This document shows, piece by piece, positions 8,695-17,076 of a DNA stretch of 64,000 bases. Source of the DNA: CAZBSE01 sp964610385 (lineage in GTDB: Bacteria; Actinomycetota; Humimicrobiia; Humimicrobiales; Humimicrobiaceae). The notes beneath the pieces are model-generated. The model was not told the origin of the DNA. It ran no database searches and was given only the letters and a program-made list of their open reading frames with translations. The DNA is taken from positions 62,001 to 126,000 of the forward strand of contig CAZSXW010000003.1 in assembly GCA_964610385.1 (NCBI GenBank). The letters run 5' to 3'. Each line of letters starts with the position of its first letter. The first letter of the stretch is position 1. Made by a program: the position numbers and the translations under genes.

Positions 8695-9708
8695 ATGTAT
8701 CTTGATTATGATATTGGAGATGACAGCTATTATCTTTTCACATGTGCAGAACTGCGTGCCAGAGAGGTCGAATTTCTGGGAAAAGATAAAATAGAAAGAA
8801 TGCTGAAAGCTAAAAGTACGGAAGACTTTTTCGCTGTTTTAAGAGATACCGTTTATTCCAAACATATAAGTGAAATAGAGAACTCCGGAAGCTTTGAAAG
8901 CGCTGTATTGGAAGAATATAAAGGAATAGTAAATTATCTTAGTGAAAGGCTGAGGCCGGAGCATCAGCCGGTAAAGGATTTGCTGTTTTTGGAACTGAAT
9001 ATACACAATTTAAAGGTGATCGTTAAATCTGTCACTAGCGATATGGATCTGGAAGACCTTTTTATTCCCCTGTTTTATTCTTATTCGGATATGAGGGATG
9101 CGGCAGCAGGAGAAAATTACGAAGCGGTGGGCCAGTCAGTCTTTGGAATACTCAAACACTCGTTAGAGATTGCAAAAGGGCAGAAGAGCCACAGGCTCAT
9201 GGAACTAAAGCTTGAGCAGTTTTATTTAGAGAATATCTCAAAATTGGTAAAAGGCCTGAGGAGCAGGATGATGGCAGATTATCTCAAGCATTTTATAGAT
9301 ATAACGAATATAAAAAACATATGCAGGACCAAGTACCTTAAGGAGGATTTAAAATTTGACAGTTTCCTTTACGGAAACGGGTTTCTGCCCAGGGGTTCAC
9401 TGGAGGTTTTTAAGGATGAAGAACTGGAAGCATTTGTAAAGGAGATGGGACGAACGGATTATGCAGACATGGTGACCGTGGGGGCTCATGACCTTCAGCA
9501 GGAGGGCACATTTTCAACTTTTGAAAAAAATGAAGATCTGTTTTATATGGATTTTTTTGAACCTGTAAATTACTCGGTTTCGAATCTGGAAAAGATATTT
9601 CAGTTCTTCCAGACAAAGAAGATGGAGCTGGGTTATTTGAATATCATTTTTACCGGTGTTTTATATGGTATCAGCGAAGAAAGGATAAAAAGCAGGGTAG
9701 GAGTTTAA
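8695..9708 (+). CDS. ntpC: V-type ATPase subunit C (NtpC, d-type)
   Basis: A 337-residue soluble, helix-rich protein without membrane segments. It matches the AhaC/NtpC (eukaryotic d) family in size, in an early ARELRARE-like segment (here CAELRAREVEFL), and in the NIHNLKVIVK segment near residue 105. It forms the funnel socket connecting the central stalk to the proteolipid ring. It starts 6 bases after subunit E and its stop codon directly abuts the next ATG, so it is translated as part of the operon. Length is normal for the family. Confidence 0.88.
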   Translation: MYLDYDIGDDSYYLFTCAELRAREVEFLGKDKIERMLKAKSTEDFFAVLRDTVYSKHISEIENSGSFESAVLEEYKGIVNYLSERLRPEHQPVKDLLFLELNIHNLKVIVKSVTSDMDLEDLFIPLFYSYSDMRDAAAGENYEAVGQSVFGILKHSLEIAKGQKSHRLMELKLEQFYLENISKLVKGLRSRMMADYLKHFIDITNIKNICRTKYLKEDLKFDSFLYGNGFLPRGSLEVFKDEELEAFVKEMGRTDYADMVTVGAHDLQQEGTFSTFEKNEDLFYMDFFEPVNYSVSNLEKIFQFFQTKKMELGYLNIIFTGVLYGISEERIKSRVGV

Positions 9709-10062
9709 ATGGAGACAAAAATTGCTGCATTTGGTGAAAGTGACATTATGCTAATATTTAAAGCGGCAGGTATCGAGGTCTTCCCGGTTGAATCGGGTGA
9801 CAGCGATACAGCCGAGATAGAAAAGAAGCTAAGTGAGCTGGTAAAAGAGGGCTACGGGATCATCTTTATAACTGAGACTATTGCATTAAAATTAGACCGT
9901 CTGATCAGGGGATATGCAGAAAAGATGACCCCTTCGATAGTGGTCATCCCGGGGCTGGGTAAAAGAAATGATTATGCAGTCGGAAGATTGAGAAGAGCAA
10001 TAATAAAGGCGGTCGGTGTGGATATAATGTCAGAAAAGAAGGAGAACATAAGTGAAAAGTAA
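9709..10062 (+). CDS. ntpG: V-type ATPase subunit F (NtpG)
   Basis: The 117-residue protein has the Rossmann-like layout of subunit F: KIAAFGESDIMLIFKAAGIE at the N-terminus, GIIFITETIA in the middle, PSIVVIPG near residue 85, and a charged C-terminal helix that reaches along the central stalk. It belongs to the rotor with subunit D. The ATG directly follows the stop of subunit C, and its last 11 bases overlap the GTG start of subunit A, so coupling is likely. Naming follows Enterococcus, where this subunit is NtpG. Confidence 0.9.
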   Translation: METKIAAFGESDIMLIFKAAGIEVFPVESGDSDTAEIEKKLSELVKEGYGIIFITETIALKLDRLIRGYAEKMTPSIVVIPGLGKRNDYAVGRLRRAIIKAVGVDIMSEKKENISEK

Positions 10063-11812
10063 AGGTAAAATAGTAAAGGTGGCAGGTCCGCTGGTAGTTG
10101 CCGGAAATATGTCGGGTTCGAAGATGTTCGATGTCGTTTATGTTTCCGATAAGAAGCTTATGGGTGAGGTAATCGAGCTTAGGGAAGATCTTGCCTCCAT
10201 TCAGGTCTACGAAGAAACGGGGGGCATCGGTGTCGGAGAGCCGGTATATCCTTCGGGCGAACCCCTGACTGTTGAGCTGGGACCCGGCATCATAGAATCT
10301 ATTTATGACGGGATCCAGAGGCCCCTTGATCAGATATATAAAAAGACCGGTGACTTTATCACCAGGGGTGTTTCCCAGGCAGCGTTAAACAGGGACAGAA
10401 AGTGGAAATTCAATCCAATGGCAAAAAAGGGTGATAAAGTAACGAGCGGAGATTTTCTGGGCTTTGTAAATGAGACCGAAATAGTCAAGCATTATATTAT
10501 GGTCCCCAACGGAATAAGCGGAGAGGTCAGATCGATTGAGAAAGGCGAATTTAAGATCACGGATACCGTAGCAGTCATCAAAAGCAAGGACGGAGACAGG
10601 AATGTGACCATGATCCAGAAATGGCCGGTAAGAAAGCCCAGGCCGTATTTGACAAAGATGAGTCCGGATATGCCCCTGTTTACCGGCCAGAGGGTAATAG
10701 ATATGTTCTTCCCCATTGCAAAGGGCGGTACCGCATGTGTCCCCGGACCTTTTGGCTCGGGTAAGACTGTGATCCAGCATCAGCTGGCAAAATGGATCAA
10801 TGCCGAGATCATCGTTTATGTGGGATGCGGGGAAAGGGGAAACGAGATGACTGACGTTCTTATGGAATTCCCCCAGCTTATCGATCCAAAATCCGGAGCC
10901 CCTTTGATGAAAAGGACCGTGCTTATTGCCAATACCTCAAATATGCCTGTTGCGGCCAGGGAGACGTCCGTTTATACCGGCATAACCATTGCCGAGTATT
11001 TTAGGGATATGGGTTATTCCGTGGCGCTGATGGCGGACTCTACATCAAGATGGGCGGAAGCCATGAGGGAGATTTCGGGTAGATTGGAGGAGATGCCTGG
11101 AGAGGAAGGATATCCGGCATATCTCGGAGCAAGAATTGCTTCATTTTATGAAAGAGCGGGAATGGTAAAATGTCTTTCAAGTGATAAGAGCAGGTTGGGA
11201 GCTCTTTCGGTGATCGGCGCAGTATCACCTCCCGGAGGTGACCTTTCCGACCCGGTGGTCCAGGCCACATTAAGGGTGGTAAAGGTCTTCTGGTCTCTCG
11301 AAGCTCACCTTGCCTACAGCAGGCACTTCCCGGCCATATCGTGGCTGAACTCCTACTCTCTTTATATTGATAATATAAGGGCCCATGTCACTAAAAATAT
11401 AAAGAACGATTATTTTGACCTGCAGGCGGAAGCAATGAGGATCCTTGAGAAAGAAGCAGAGCTCGAGGAGATCGTACGCCTGGTAGGTGTCGATGCCCTG
11501 TCGGGTCCGGACAGGGTGGTACTGCTCACGGCCAGGATGCTGAGGGAGGACTTTCTGCATCAGATCGCCTATCATGAAGCGGATACATATTCGTCGATAG
11601 AAAAGCAGTACAAGATGATGGATACCATTATTTATTTCTATGAGCAGGCATCCAGTTATTTGAAGTTAAATGCAGATATTAAGAATATAGAAAATATGAA
11701 GGTCAGGGAAAAGATAGCCAGGATGAAATATATAGAAAAAAAGAATATAGGAGATATTGATAAGATAAAAGAAGATATAGATAAAGAATTTTCTTCAATA
11801 ACAGAGGGGTAG
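10052..11812 (+). CDS. ntpA: V-type ATPase catalytic subunit A
   Basis: The catalytic, ATP-hydrolysing subunit, 586 residues as usual. The N-terminal beta-barrel begins GKIVKVAGPLVVA. The non-homologous bulge domain typical of A subunits lies around 115-190. The Walker A motif is GPFGSGKT with Lys238 and Thr239, followed by the catalytic-glutamate region CGERGNEMTDVL and the Walker B/arginine segment VALMADSTSRWAEAMRE. The start is GTG and lies inside the end of the F-subunit gene. Three copies alternate with B in the head. Confidence 0.97.
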   Translation: MKSKGKIVKVAGPLVVAGNMSGSKMFDVVYVSDKKLMGEVIELREDLASIQVYEETGGIGVGEPVYPSGEPLTVELGPGIIESIYDGIQRPLDQIYKKTGDFITRGVSQAALNRDRKWKFNPMAKKGDKVTSGDFLGFVNETEIVKHYIMVPNGISGEVRSIEKGEFKITDTVAVIKSKDGDRNVTMIQKWPVRKPRPYLTKMSPDMPLFTGQRVIDMFFPIAKGGTACVPGPFGSGKTVIQHQLAKWINAEIIVYVGCGERGNEMTDVLMEFPQLIDPKSGAPLMKRTVLIANTSNMPVAARETSVYTGITIAEYFRDMGYSVALMADSTSRWAEAMREISGRLEEMPGEEGYPAYLGARIASFYERAGMVKCLSSDKSRLGALSVIGAVSPPGGDLSDPVVQATLRVVKVFWSLEAHLAYSRHFPAISWLNSYSLYIDNIRAHVTKNIKNDYFDLQAEAMRILEKEAELEEIVRLVGVDALSGPDRVVLLTARMLREDFLHQIAYHEADTYSSIEKQYKMMDTIIYFYEQASSYLKLNADIKNIENMKVREKIARMKYIEKKNIGDIDKIKEDIDKEFSSITEG

Positions 11813-11814
11813 CA

Positions 11815-13206
11815 ATGTTAAAAGAATATAAAAGCATTTCCAATATATCAGGGCCTCTGCTCCATGTAGAGGGTGTCGAGGGAGTCAAGTATGAAGAGCT
11901 GGTTGATATAAAACTTGACGACGGGACAGTAAGAAGCGGCAGAGTGCTTGAAGTCGACAGAGATAACGCGCTGGTACAGGTATTTGAGGGAACGACCGGA
12001 ATAGATTCGGAAAATACAAGGGTGAGTTTTTTGGGAAGGGGCACTCATATGTATCTTTCCCCCGATATACTCGGTAAAGTATTTACCGGTCTAGGCAGGC
12101 CCAAGACCGATAAGGATAAGATAATTCCCGAAAAAAGCCTGGATATAAATGGTGCTCCAATAAATCCTTATGCCAGAGATTATCCCAATGAGTTCATCCA
12201 GACCGGAATATCTTCCATAGACGGCCTGAACACGCTGGTAAGGGGACAAAAGCTGCCCATATTTTCAGGATCAGGGCTTCCTCACAACAGAATAGCAGCA
12301 CAGATAGCAAGGCAGGCCACAGTTCTGGGAAAGAAAGAAGAATTTGCAGTGGTCTTTATTGCAATAGGGATCACTTTTGAAGAATCCGAATATTTTATCA
12401 GTGATTTTAGAAAGACCGGCGCTATAAGCAGGGCAGTCATGATATTAAACCTTGCTGACGATCCTGCAATTGAAAGGATTGCGACTCCCAGAGTAGGACT
12501 GACCTGTGCCGAATATCTTGCATTTGAAAAAGATATGCATGTGCTGGTGATTTTAACTGATATGACGAACTACTGTGAAGCTTTAAAAGAAGTGTCCGCT
12601 GCCAGAAAAGAGATCCCGGGAAGGAGGGGTTATCCGGGATATCTATATACCGACCTGGCCACTATTTACGAGAGAGCCGGCAGGATAAAGGGCAAGAAGG
12701 GATCGATAACCCAGATACCGATACTTACCATGCCGGAAGACGATAAGACCCATCCCATTCCGGACCTTACAGGTTACATAACCGAGGGGCAGATCATACT
12801 TTCAAGGTCGCTTCATAAGAAAAAGCTGTCTCCGCCGGTTGATGTTCTGCCTTCCCTTTCAAGGCTCAAGGATAAGGGGATAGGCGAGGGAAAGACCAGG
12901 GAAGACCATGCGGATATGTTTAACCAGCTTTATGCGGCATATGCGAGGGGAAAGGAAGTAGAGGAGCTCGCAACCATACTTGGAGAAGCAGCCCTTACTG
13001 ATATGGACATACTGTATCTTAAGTTTGCAGAAGATTTCGAAAATGAATATATTTCCCAGGGAGAATATGAAAACAGGGGTATAACACAGACACTTGACCT
13101 GGGATGGAAACTGCTTACCATATTCCCACGGGAAGAGCTAAAGAGGATAAGAACCGAATACCTGGATAAATACCTGGCAAAATTTAAGAAGGGAAAAGGA
13201 AAATAA
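11815..13206 (+). CDS. ntpB: V-type ATPase subunit B
   Basis: The 463-residue non-catalytic partner of subunit A. It has the B-type N-terminal barrel. The P-loop is degenerate (IFSGSGLPHNRIA), without the GKT signature, as expected for a regulatory nucleotide site. The conserved block PGRRGYPGYLYTDLATIYERAGR is present in pieces near residues 270-290, and the LSRSLHKKKLSPPVDVLPSLSRL region follows. It starts 2 bases after the subunit A stop and is 12 bases from subunit D. Nothing unusual is seen. Confidence 0.96.
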   Translation: MLKEYKSISNISGPLLHVEGVEGVKYEELVDIKLDDGTVRSGRVLEVDRDNALVQVFEGTTGIDSENTRVSFLGRGTHMYLSPDILGKVFTGLGRPKTDKDKIIPEKSLDINGAPINPYARDYPNEFIQTGISSIDGLNTLVRGQKLPIFSGSGLPHNRIAAQIARQATVLGKKEEFAVVFIAIGITFEESEYFISDFRKTGAISRAVMILNLADDPAIERIATPRVGLTCAEYLAFEKDMHVLVILTDMTNYCEALKEVSAARKEIPGRRGYPGYLYTDLATIYERAGRIKGKKGSITQIPILTMPEDDKTHPIPDLTGYITEGQIILSRSLHKKKLSPPVDVLPSLSRLKDKGIGEGKTREDHADMFNQLYAAYARGKEVEELATILGEAALTDMDILYLKFAEDFENEYISQGEYENRGITQTLDLGWKLLTIFPREELKRIRTEYLDKYLAKFKKGKGK

Positions 13207-13218
13207 GAGGGTAATAAA

Positions 13219-13839
13219 ATGCTGATGGGTGTCAATGCGACAAGAATGGAACTTCTTCGCTTGAAAAAGAGGTTAAGTCTGGCTCGAAGAGGTCACAGGC
13301 TACTTAAAGATAAGAGAGATGAACTTATGAGGCAGCTGCTTGCAATAATCGATGAGGTCAAAGAGCTCCGGCTGTCTATAGAAAGCCAGTTTCAATCGGT
13401 GCTGGAAAGGTTTGTAGCTGCAAAAGCAGCCCTTGGTTCATTGCAGACAAATCAGGAGCTGCTGTTTCCGGTGAAAAAGATCTCAGTTTCTATGAGCCGG
13501 AAAAATATTATGAGTGTTCGTGTTCCCTCTTATTCCCAGGAAGTCAGTGGTGGTATCATACCATATGGTTATATTAATACATCCGGAGAAATGGATATTG
13601 CCCTGACCGATTTCGACAGGTCTATAGAGAGCCTCCTTAATCTGGCTGAAAAGGAAAAGACGGTACAATTGATGGCTATAGAGATCGAGGAGACCAGAAG
13701 AAGGGTAAATGCCCTTGAGCATAAGTTAATTCCCGGATTGGATGAGACCATAAAGTACATAACCATGAAACTTGAAGAGAATGAGCGGTCCAACACTGTA
13801 AGACTTATGAGGGTAAAAGACATTGTAAGAAGTCACTGA
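13219..13839 (+). CDS. ntpD: V-type ATPase subunit D (central rotor axle)
   Basis: A 206-residue helical protein with the family N-terminal block NATRMELLRLKKRLSLARRG and a matching C-terminal helix. The two would form the antiparallel coiled coil of the rotor axle. GAGG lies about 8 bases before the ATG; an internal ATG at codon 3 is also possible. It is the last operon gene and its stop lies 5 bases from the stop of convergent glyA. No hairpin terminator fits between them, so the two transcripts probably overlap at their 3' ends. No NtpH- or NtpJ-like gene follows, unlike Enterococcus. Confidence 0.93.
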   Translation: MLMGVNATRMELLRLKKRLSLARRGHRLLKDKRDELMRQLLAIIDEVKELRLSIESQFQSVLERFVAAKAALGSLQTNQELLFPVKKISVSMSRKNIMSVRVPSYSQEVSGGIIPYGYINTSGEMDIALTDFDRSIESLLNLAEKEKTVQLMAIEIEETRRRVNALEHKLIPGLDETIKYITMKLEENERSNTVRLMRVKDIVRSH

Positions 13840-13844
13840 CAGGT

Positions 13845-15137
13845 CTACTCCATAGTATAAACTGGAAAGTCTCCCGCAAGTTTTTTAACTTCTTTACTGA
13901 TTTCTTTGAGTCTGGTATCGTTTTCCCTGTTTTTAAGAGTTTGGGTGATAAGCTCCCCTATTTTATGCATCTCGGCCGTTCCCATTCCCTGGGTAGTTAC
14001 GGCTGCTGTTCCCAATCTTATTCCGCTTGTTATTATGGGTTTTAGCTTATCAAAGGGGATCACGTTTTTATTGGTTATTATACCGACAGAACTTAATGCT
14101 TGGGAGGCATCCAGGCCGGTCATATCTTTATTTGTCAGGTCTATAAGGAACAGATGGTTGTCGGTACCGCCCGATACGATTCTAAATCCTTCGCTTTTCA
14201 TATGATCACAGAGAGCTTTACAGTTTTCAATAATACGCCTTCCATAATCTTTAAACGAGTCCTGCAGGGCTTCCCTGAAGGCCACTGCTTTAGCGGCTAT
14301 GATATGCATAAGGGGACCTCCCTGTACCCCGGGGAAAACGGATTTGTTTATAAGCCTGGAATATTTCTTATCTGCGATGATAAGCCCGCCTCTCGGTCCT
14401 CTTAAGGTCTTATGGGTAGTGGCGGTAGTAAAATCTGCTACGTTGACGGAACTGGGGTGTTGGCCGCTTACGATGAGCCCTGCAATATGAGCTGTGTCAG
14501 CCATCAGATATGCACTTACTTCGTCAGCTATTTCCCTGAATTTTTTAAAATAAATTATTCTTGAATAGGCGCTTGCGCCTGCAATTATAAGTTTGGGCCG
14601 GACGTTTTTTGCTATTTTTCTGATATCTTCATAATCAAGCATTTCCGTTTTGGGATCAACGGTATAGGTGTGTATTTCATAATATCTTCCGCTTATATTT
14701 TGTTTATGTCCATGGGAAAGGTGGCCGCCGTCTTTCAGGTTCATACTTAATATTTTGTCCCCGCAGTTTAAGATCCCCAGAAAGACCGCCATGTTGGCGC
14801 TGACGCCGCTGTGGGGCTGGACATTGCTGTAATTGGACTTGAAGAGCTTATTGGCTCTGTCTATAGCCAATTGTTCTATCTCATCGATGTGCTGACAGCC
14901 CTCATAATACCTGAGTCCCGGATAGCCTTCTGCGTACTTATTGGTAGGGACGGATCCCATGGTCCTTAGAACTTCCTGGGAGGCAAAATTCTCAGAGGCT
15001 ATCAGGATCAGCTGGTTCTTCTGCCGCTCAAGTTCTTTTTTTATGATCTTTTTTACCTCTATGTCTATATCTTTGCTCAGGGTATGGTTTTCATGTTTTT
15101 TTGCTTCAGCCACTACAGTTCTGGCTCCTTTCTTCAA
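13845..15137 (-). CDS. glyA: Serine hydroxymethyltransferase
   Basis: Interconverts serine and glycine with transfer of a one-carbon unit to tetrahydrofolate. Family blocks are clear: ILIASENFAS, NKYAEGYPGLRYYEGC, VQPHSGVSAN, ADTAHIAGL, and the PLP-binding Lys243 in TTATTHKTLRGPRGG. At 430 residues it is slightly long because of the N-terminal extension. The start is uncertain: a TTG at 15137 overlaps rpiB by 32 bases, while a GTG at 15113 has AGGAG about 11 bases upstream and still overlaps by 8. Either way it is coupled to rpiB. The gene ends tail to tail with the ATPase operon. Confidence 0.96.
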   Translation of the reverse strand: MKKGARTVVAEAKKHENHTLSKDIDIEVKKIIKKELERQKNQLILIASENFASQEVLRTMGSVPTNKYAEGYPGLRYYEGCQHIDEIEQLAIDRANKLFKSNYSNVQPHSGVSANMAVFLGILNCGDKILSMNLKDGGHLSHGHKQNISGRYYEIHTYTVDPKTEMLDYEDIRKIAKNVRPKLIIAGASAYSRIIYFKKFREIADEVSAYLMADTAHIAGLIVSGQHPSSVNVADFTTATTHKTLRGPRGGLIIADKKYSRLINKSVFPGVQGGPLMHIIAAKAVAFREALQDSFKDYGRRIIENCKALCDHMKSEGFRIVSGGTDNHLFLIDLTNKDMTGLDASQALSSVGIITNKNVIPFDKLKPIITSGIRLGTAAVTTQGMGTAEMHKIGELITQTLKNRENDTRLKEISKEVKKLAGDFPVYTME

Positions 15138-15567
15138 TATCCTTTATTTTTTTGATCCTTTTCAGATGGCGTTCTTCCATGCTTTCGGGAGTATTTAAAA
15201 AGACTTTAACTATTTCAAGACATTCATCCAGTGTAAGGAGTCGTTTTCCCAGGGACAATACATTTGCATGGTTATGGCTCCGGGCAAGCATTGCAGTTTC
15301 CTTATTCCAGCAGACAGCTGATCTGATACCTTTTATTTTATTGGCTACTATATCCATTCCGATTCCGCTTCCGCATAGAAATATTGCCATATCAGCTTCC
15401 CCGCAGGCTACGATTTTTGCACCCTTTTCTGCGAAATCTGGGTAATCCGTACTTTCACTGCTGTCAGCTCCGATATCCTCTACCGAGTGACCCATGGATT
15501 TTACGAATCCTATTATTTTAGATTTGTACTCGAATCCCGCGTGATCCGAACCTACGACTATTTTCAT
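15106..15567 (-). CDS. rpiB: Ribose-5-phosphate isomerase B
   Basis: The 153-residue RpiB/LacAB-family sugar isomerase starts MKIVVGSDHAGFEYK. The catalytic Cys65 lies in FLCGSGIGM and the phosphate-binding region is RSHNHANVLSLG. It interconverts ribose-5-phosphate and ribulose-5-phosphate. It sits between tsaC and glyA, as in many Gram-positive genomes, and overlaps glyA. The last 15 or so residues are lysine-rich and variable. No strong ribosome site is seen upstream of the ATG. The allose-6-phosphate type cannot be excluded, but the context favours RpiB. Confidence 0.94.
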   Translation of the reverse strand: MKIVVGSDHAGFEYKSKIIGFVKSMGHSVEDIGADSSESTDYPDFAEKGAKIVACGEADMAIFLCGSGIGMDIVANKIKGIRSAVCWNKETAMLARSHNHANVLSLGKRLLTLDECLEIVKVFLNTPESMEERHLKRIKKIKDIEERSQNCSG

Positions 15568-15676
15568 AGATTATCCTACCTTTATAGAAATTATAAAAAT
15601 AATTTTGGTATTATAAAAACCTGAAACTCTGTAATATTATATTCCAATTAAAAGGATAATCAAAAGTTTATTGTAA

Positions 15677-16315
15677 TTAATTATTTAAAATTTCTTTAAA
15701 TCTTACCGCACCTTCTCTTACCAGGACAGGGATCCTGCCGGTCACTTCGATTATAGTCGATTCCTCTCCGGCAAGTGGAGAGGAACATTCCACTATCATG
15801 TCTACCTTTTTTACTATGGCGCCGGGAATATCATTTATTTCTTTGGGATGACTTTTTATTCCCGAAATAGTGGCACTGGTAGATACTATTGGACCGCAGA
15901 TGCTTATTATATCTCTAAGAAATCCTGAGCCCGCAAGTCTCAGAGCAATATTGGAACTTCCGCGCGTTATAAAATTTTCAAGAGAAATGTTACTTTTAAA
16001 AATCAGGGTAAGGGGTCTTGGTTTTTTAATATCCCAGAATTTTTCTATTATTTTTTCTGCCGTATGGTTTATGCCGGAAACAAGTCTTTTGAGTCCCCTT
16101 TTACCTGAGATCAATATTATAAGGGGTTTATTTCTGTCTCTTTTTTTTATTTTATATATTTTTTCAATAGAATTTTTACTGTCGTATCTGCAGCTCAATC
16201 CATAGATAGTGCTGGTAGGAAGGATTGCTATTCCACCTTCTGATATTATTTTGGCAATTTTTTTAACCTCGGATTTATCAGCTTTATCGAGGTTATCAAT
16301 CTTTATTGTGATCAT
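15677..16315 (-). CDS. tsaC: Threonylcarbamoyl-AMP synthase (TsaC/Sua5/YwlC)
   Basis: Makes threonylcarbamoyl-AMP from threonine, bicarbonate and ATP for the t6A modification of ANN-decoding tRNAs. Family features are a basic N-terminal segment, PTSTIYGLSC (residues 33-42), IYKIKKRDRNKPLIILI, and a late STSAT region. At 212 residues it is the short TsaC form without the C-terminal Sua5 domain. It probably starts the tsaC-rpiB-glyA unit; 109 bases separate it from rpiB. Confidence 0.93.
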   Translation of the reverse strand: MITIKIDNLDKADKSEVKKIAKIISEGGIAILPTSTIYGLSCRYDSKNSIEKIYKIKKRDRNKPLIILISGKRGLKRLVSGINHTAEKIIEKFWDIKKPRPLTLIFKSNISLENFITRGSSNIALRLAGSGFLRDIISICGPIVSTSATISGIKSHPKEINDIPGAIVKKVDMIVECSSPLAGEESTIIEVTGRIPVLVREGAVRFKEILNN

Positions 16316-16345
16316 AAAGAAATAAAAAGTTAATGATTTCAGTAT

Positions 16346-16373
16346 ATAATATTTTTTTTATTAAGGAAATCAA
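16346..16373 (-). promoter_or_regulatory. Possible promoter of tsaC-rpiB-glyA
   Basis: On the minus strand TTGATT (16373-16368) is followed after 16 bases by TATTAT (16351-16346), which would start transcription about 25 bases before tsaC. The region is AT-rich, so a chance match is possible. Confidence 0.35.
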
Positions 16374-16407
16374 AGCAGGGCCTGTTTTTTCAGCATATAT
16401 AAAGTAC

Positions 16408-16436
16408 TTGGCATTTTGATTAATAAGACTTACTAT
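16408..16436 (+). promoter_or_regulatory. Possible promoter of the dCMP deaminase gene
   Basis: TTGGCA (16408-16413), a 17-base spacer and TACTAT (16431-16436). The predicted start, about 16443, leaves a leader near 68 bases. Confidence 0.4.
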
Positions 16437-16510
16437 ATTTTTTATAGAGAGATGGTGTTAAAAGAAGAGAATCAAACGCTGAATTTTATAAATTAAAAGT
16501 ATAATAAAAA

Positions 16511-16966
16511 ATGGTAATAACACGCCCGACCTGGGATGAATATTTTGCAGCGATAACCAGACAGGTAGCAACAAGATCCACATGTCTTAGAAGAAAAGTA
16601 GGAGCTATTATCGTTAAGGATAAAAGGATCCTTACTACTGGTTATAATGGAGCTCCCATGGGGGTGAGAAATTGCCTTGAGATCGGAACATGCCTTAGGG
16701 AGGAACTGGGAGTTCCTTCGGGTGAAAGACAGGAGATCTGCCGGGGTCTGCATGCCGAACAGAATGCTATTATTCAAGCTGCCTTTCATGGAGTACAGAT
16801 AAAAGGTTCAGTTATCTACTGTACCAATCAGCCCTGTATCCTCTGTGCAAAAATGATAATAAACTGCGGCATCAGGAAGATATATTATTTTGAAGATTAT
16901 CCTGATGAGCTTGCGATGGAGCTTCTTGTTGAGTCGGGTGTGGAATCAATAAGACTTGATTTTTAG
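16511..16966 (+). CDS. dCMP/deoxycytidylate deaminase family protein (ComEB-like)
   Basis: A 151-residue zinc-dependent deaminase of the dCMP deaminase type, which supplies dUMP for thymidylate synthesis. The N-terminal block RPTWDEYFAAI is typical. Zinc ligands are the His of LHAEQNAI and the two Cys of QPCILCAKMI; the adjacent Glu of HAE is the proton shuttle. There is an insertion rich in Cys (NCLEIGTCLRE) before the active site, as in ComEB homologues. It lies divergent from tsaC and upstream of murA, in the set of genes that surrounds ATPase operons in Gram-positive bacteria. The ribosome site is weak. Confidence 0.92.
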   Translation: MVITRPTWDEYFAAITRQVATRSTCLRRKVGAIIVKDKRILTTGYNGAPMGVRNCLEIGTCLREELGVPSGERQEICRGLHAEQNAIIQAAFHGVQIKGSVIYCTNQPCILCAKMIINCGIRKIYYFEDYPDELAMELLVESGVESIRLDF

Positions 16967-17030
16967 TTTTGAAACAGTAAGACAGGTATCCACTCGCAGG
17001 GCAACTTTTGTTTTGTAATTCACCTTTATT

Positions 17031-17039
17031 TGTTATAAT
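17031..17039 (+). promoter_or_regulatory. Extended -10 promoter of murA
   Basis: TGTTATAAT (17031-17039) is a perfect extended -10 element. The upstream -35 is poor (TTTGTA, 17012-17017). The predicted start, about 17046, lies 31 bases before the murA ATG at 17077, and argues against longer murA start codons. Confidence 0.5.
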
Positions 17040-17076
17040 ATCCTGTACTTTTTTAATAGAAAAGATTTTTTATTTT

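Noticed and set aside
17008..17076. Longer murA start at TTG 17008
   Set aside because: It would cross the extended -10 promoter and add 23 hydrophobic residues absent from the family; MDKFIINGG fits the usual MurA start.
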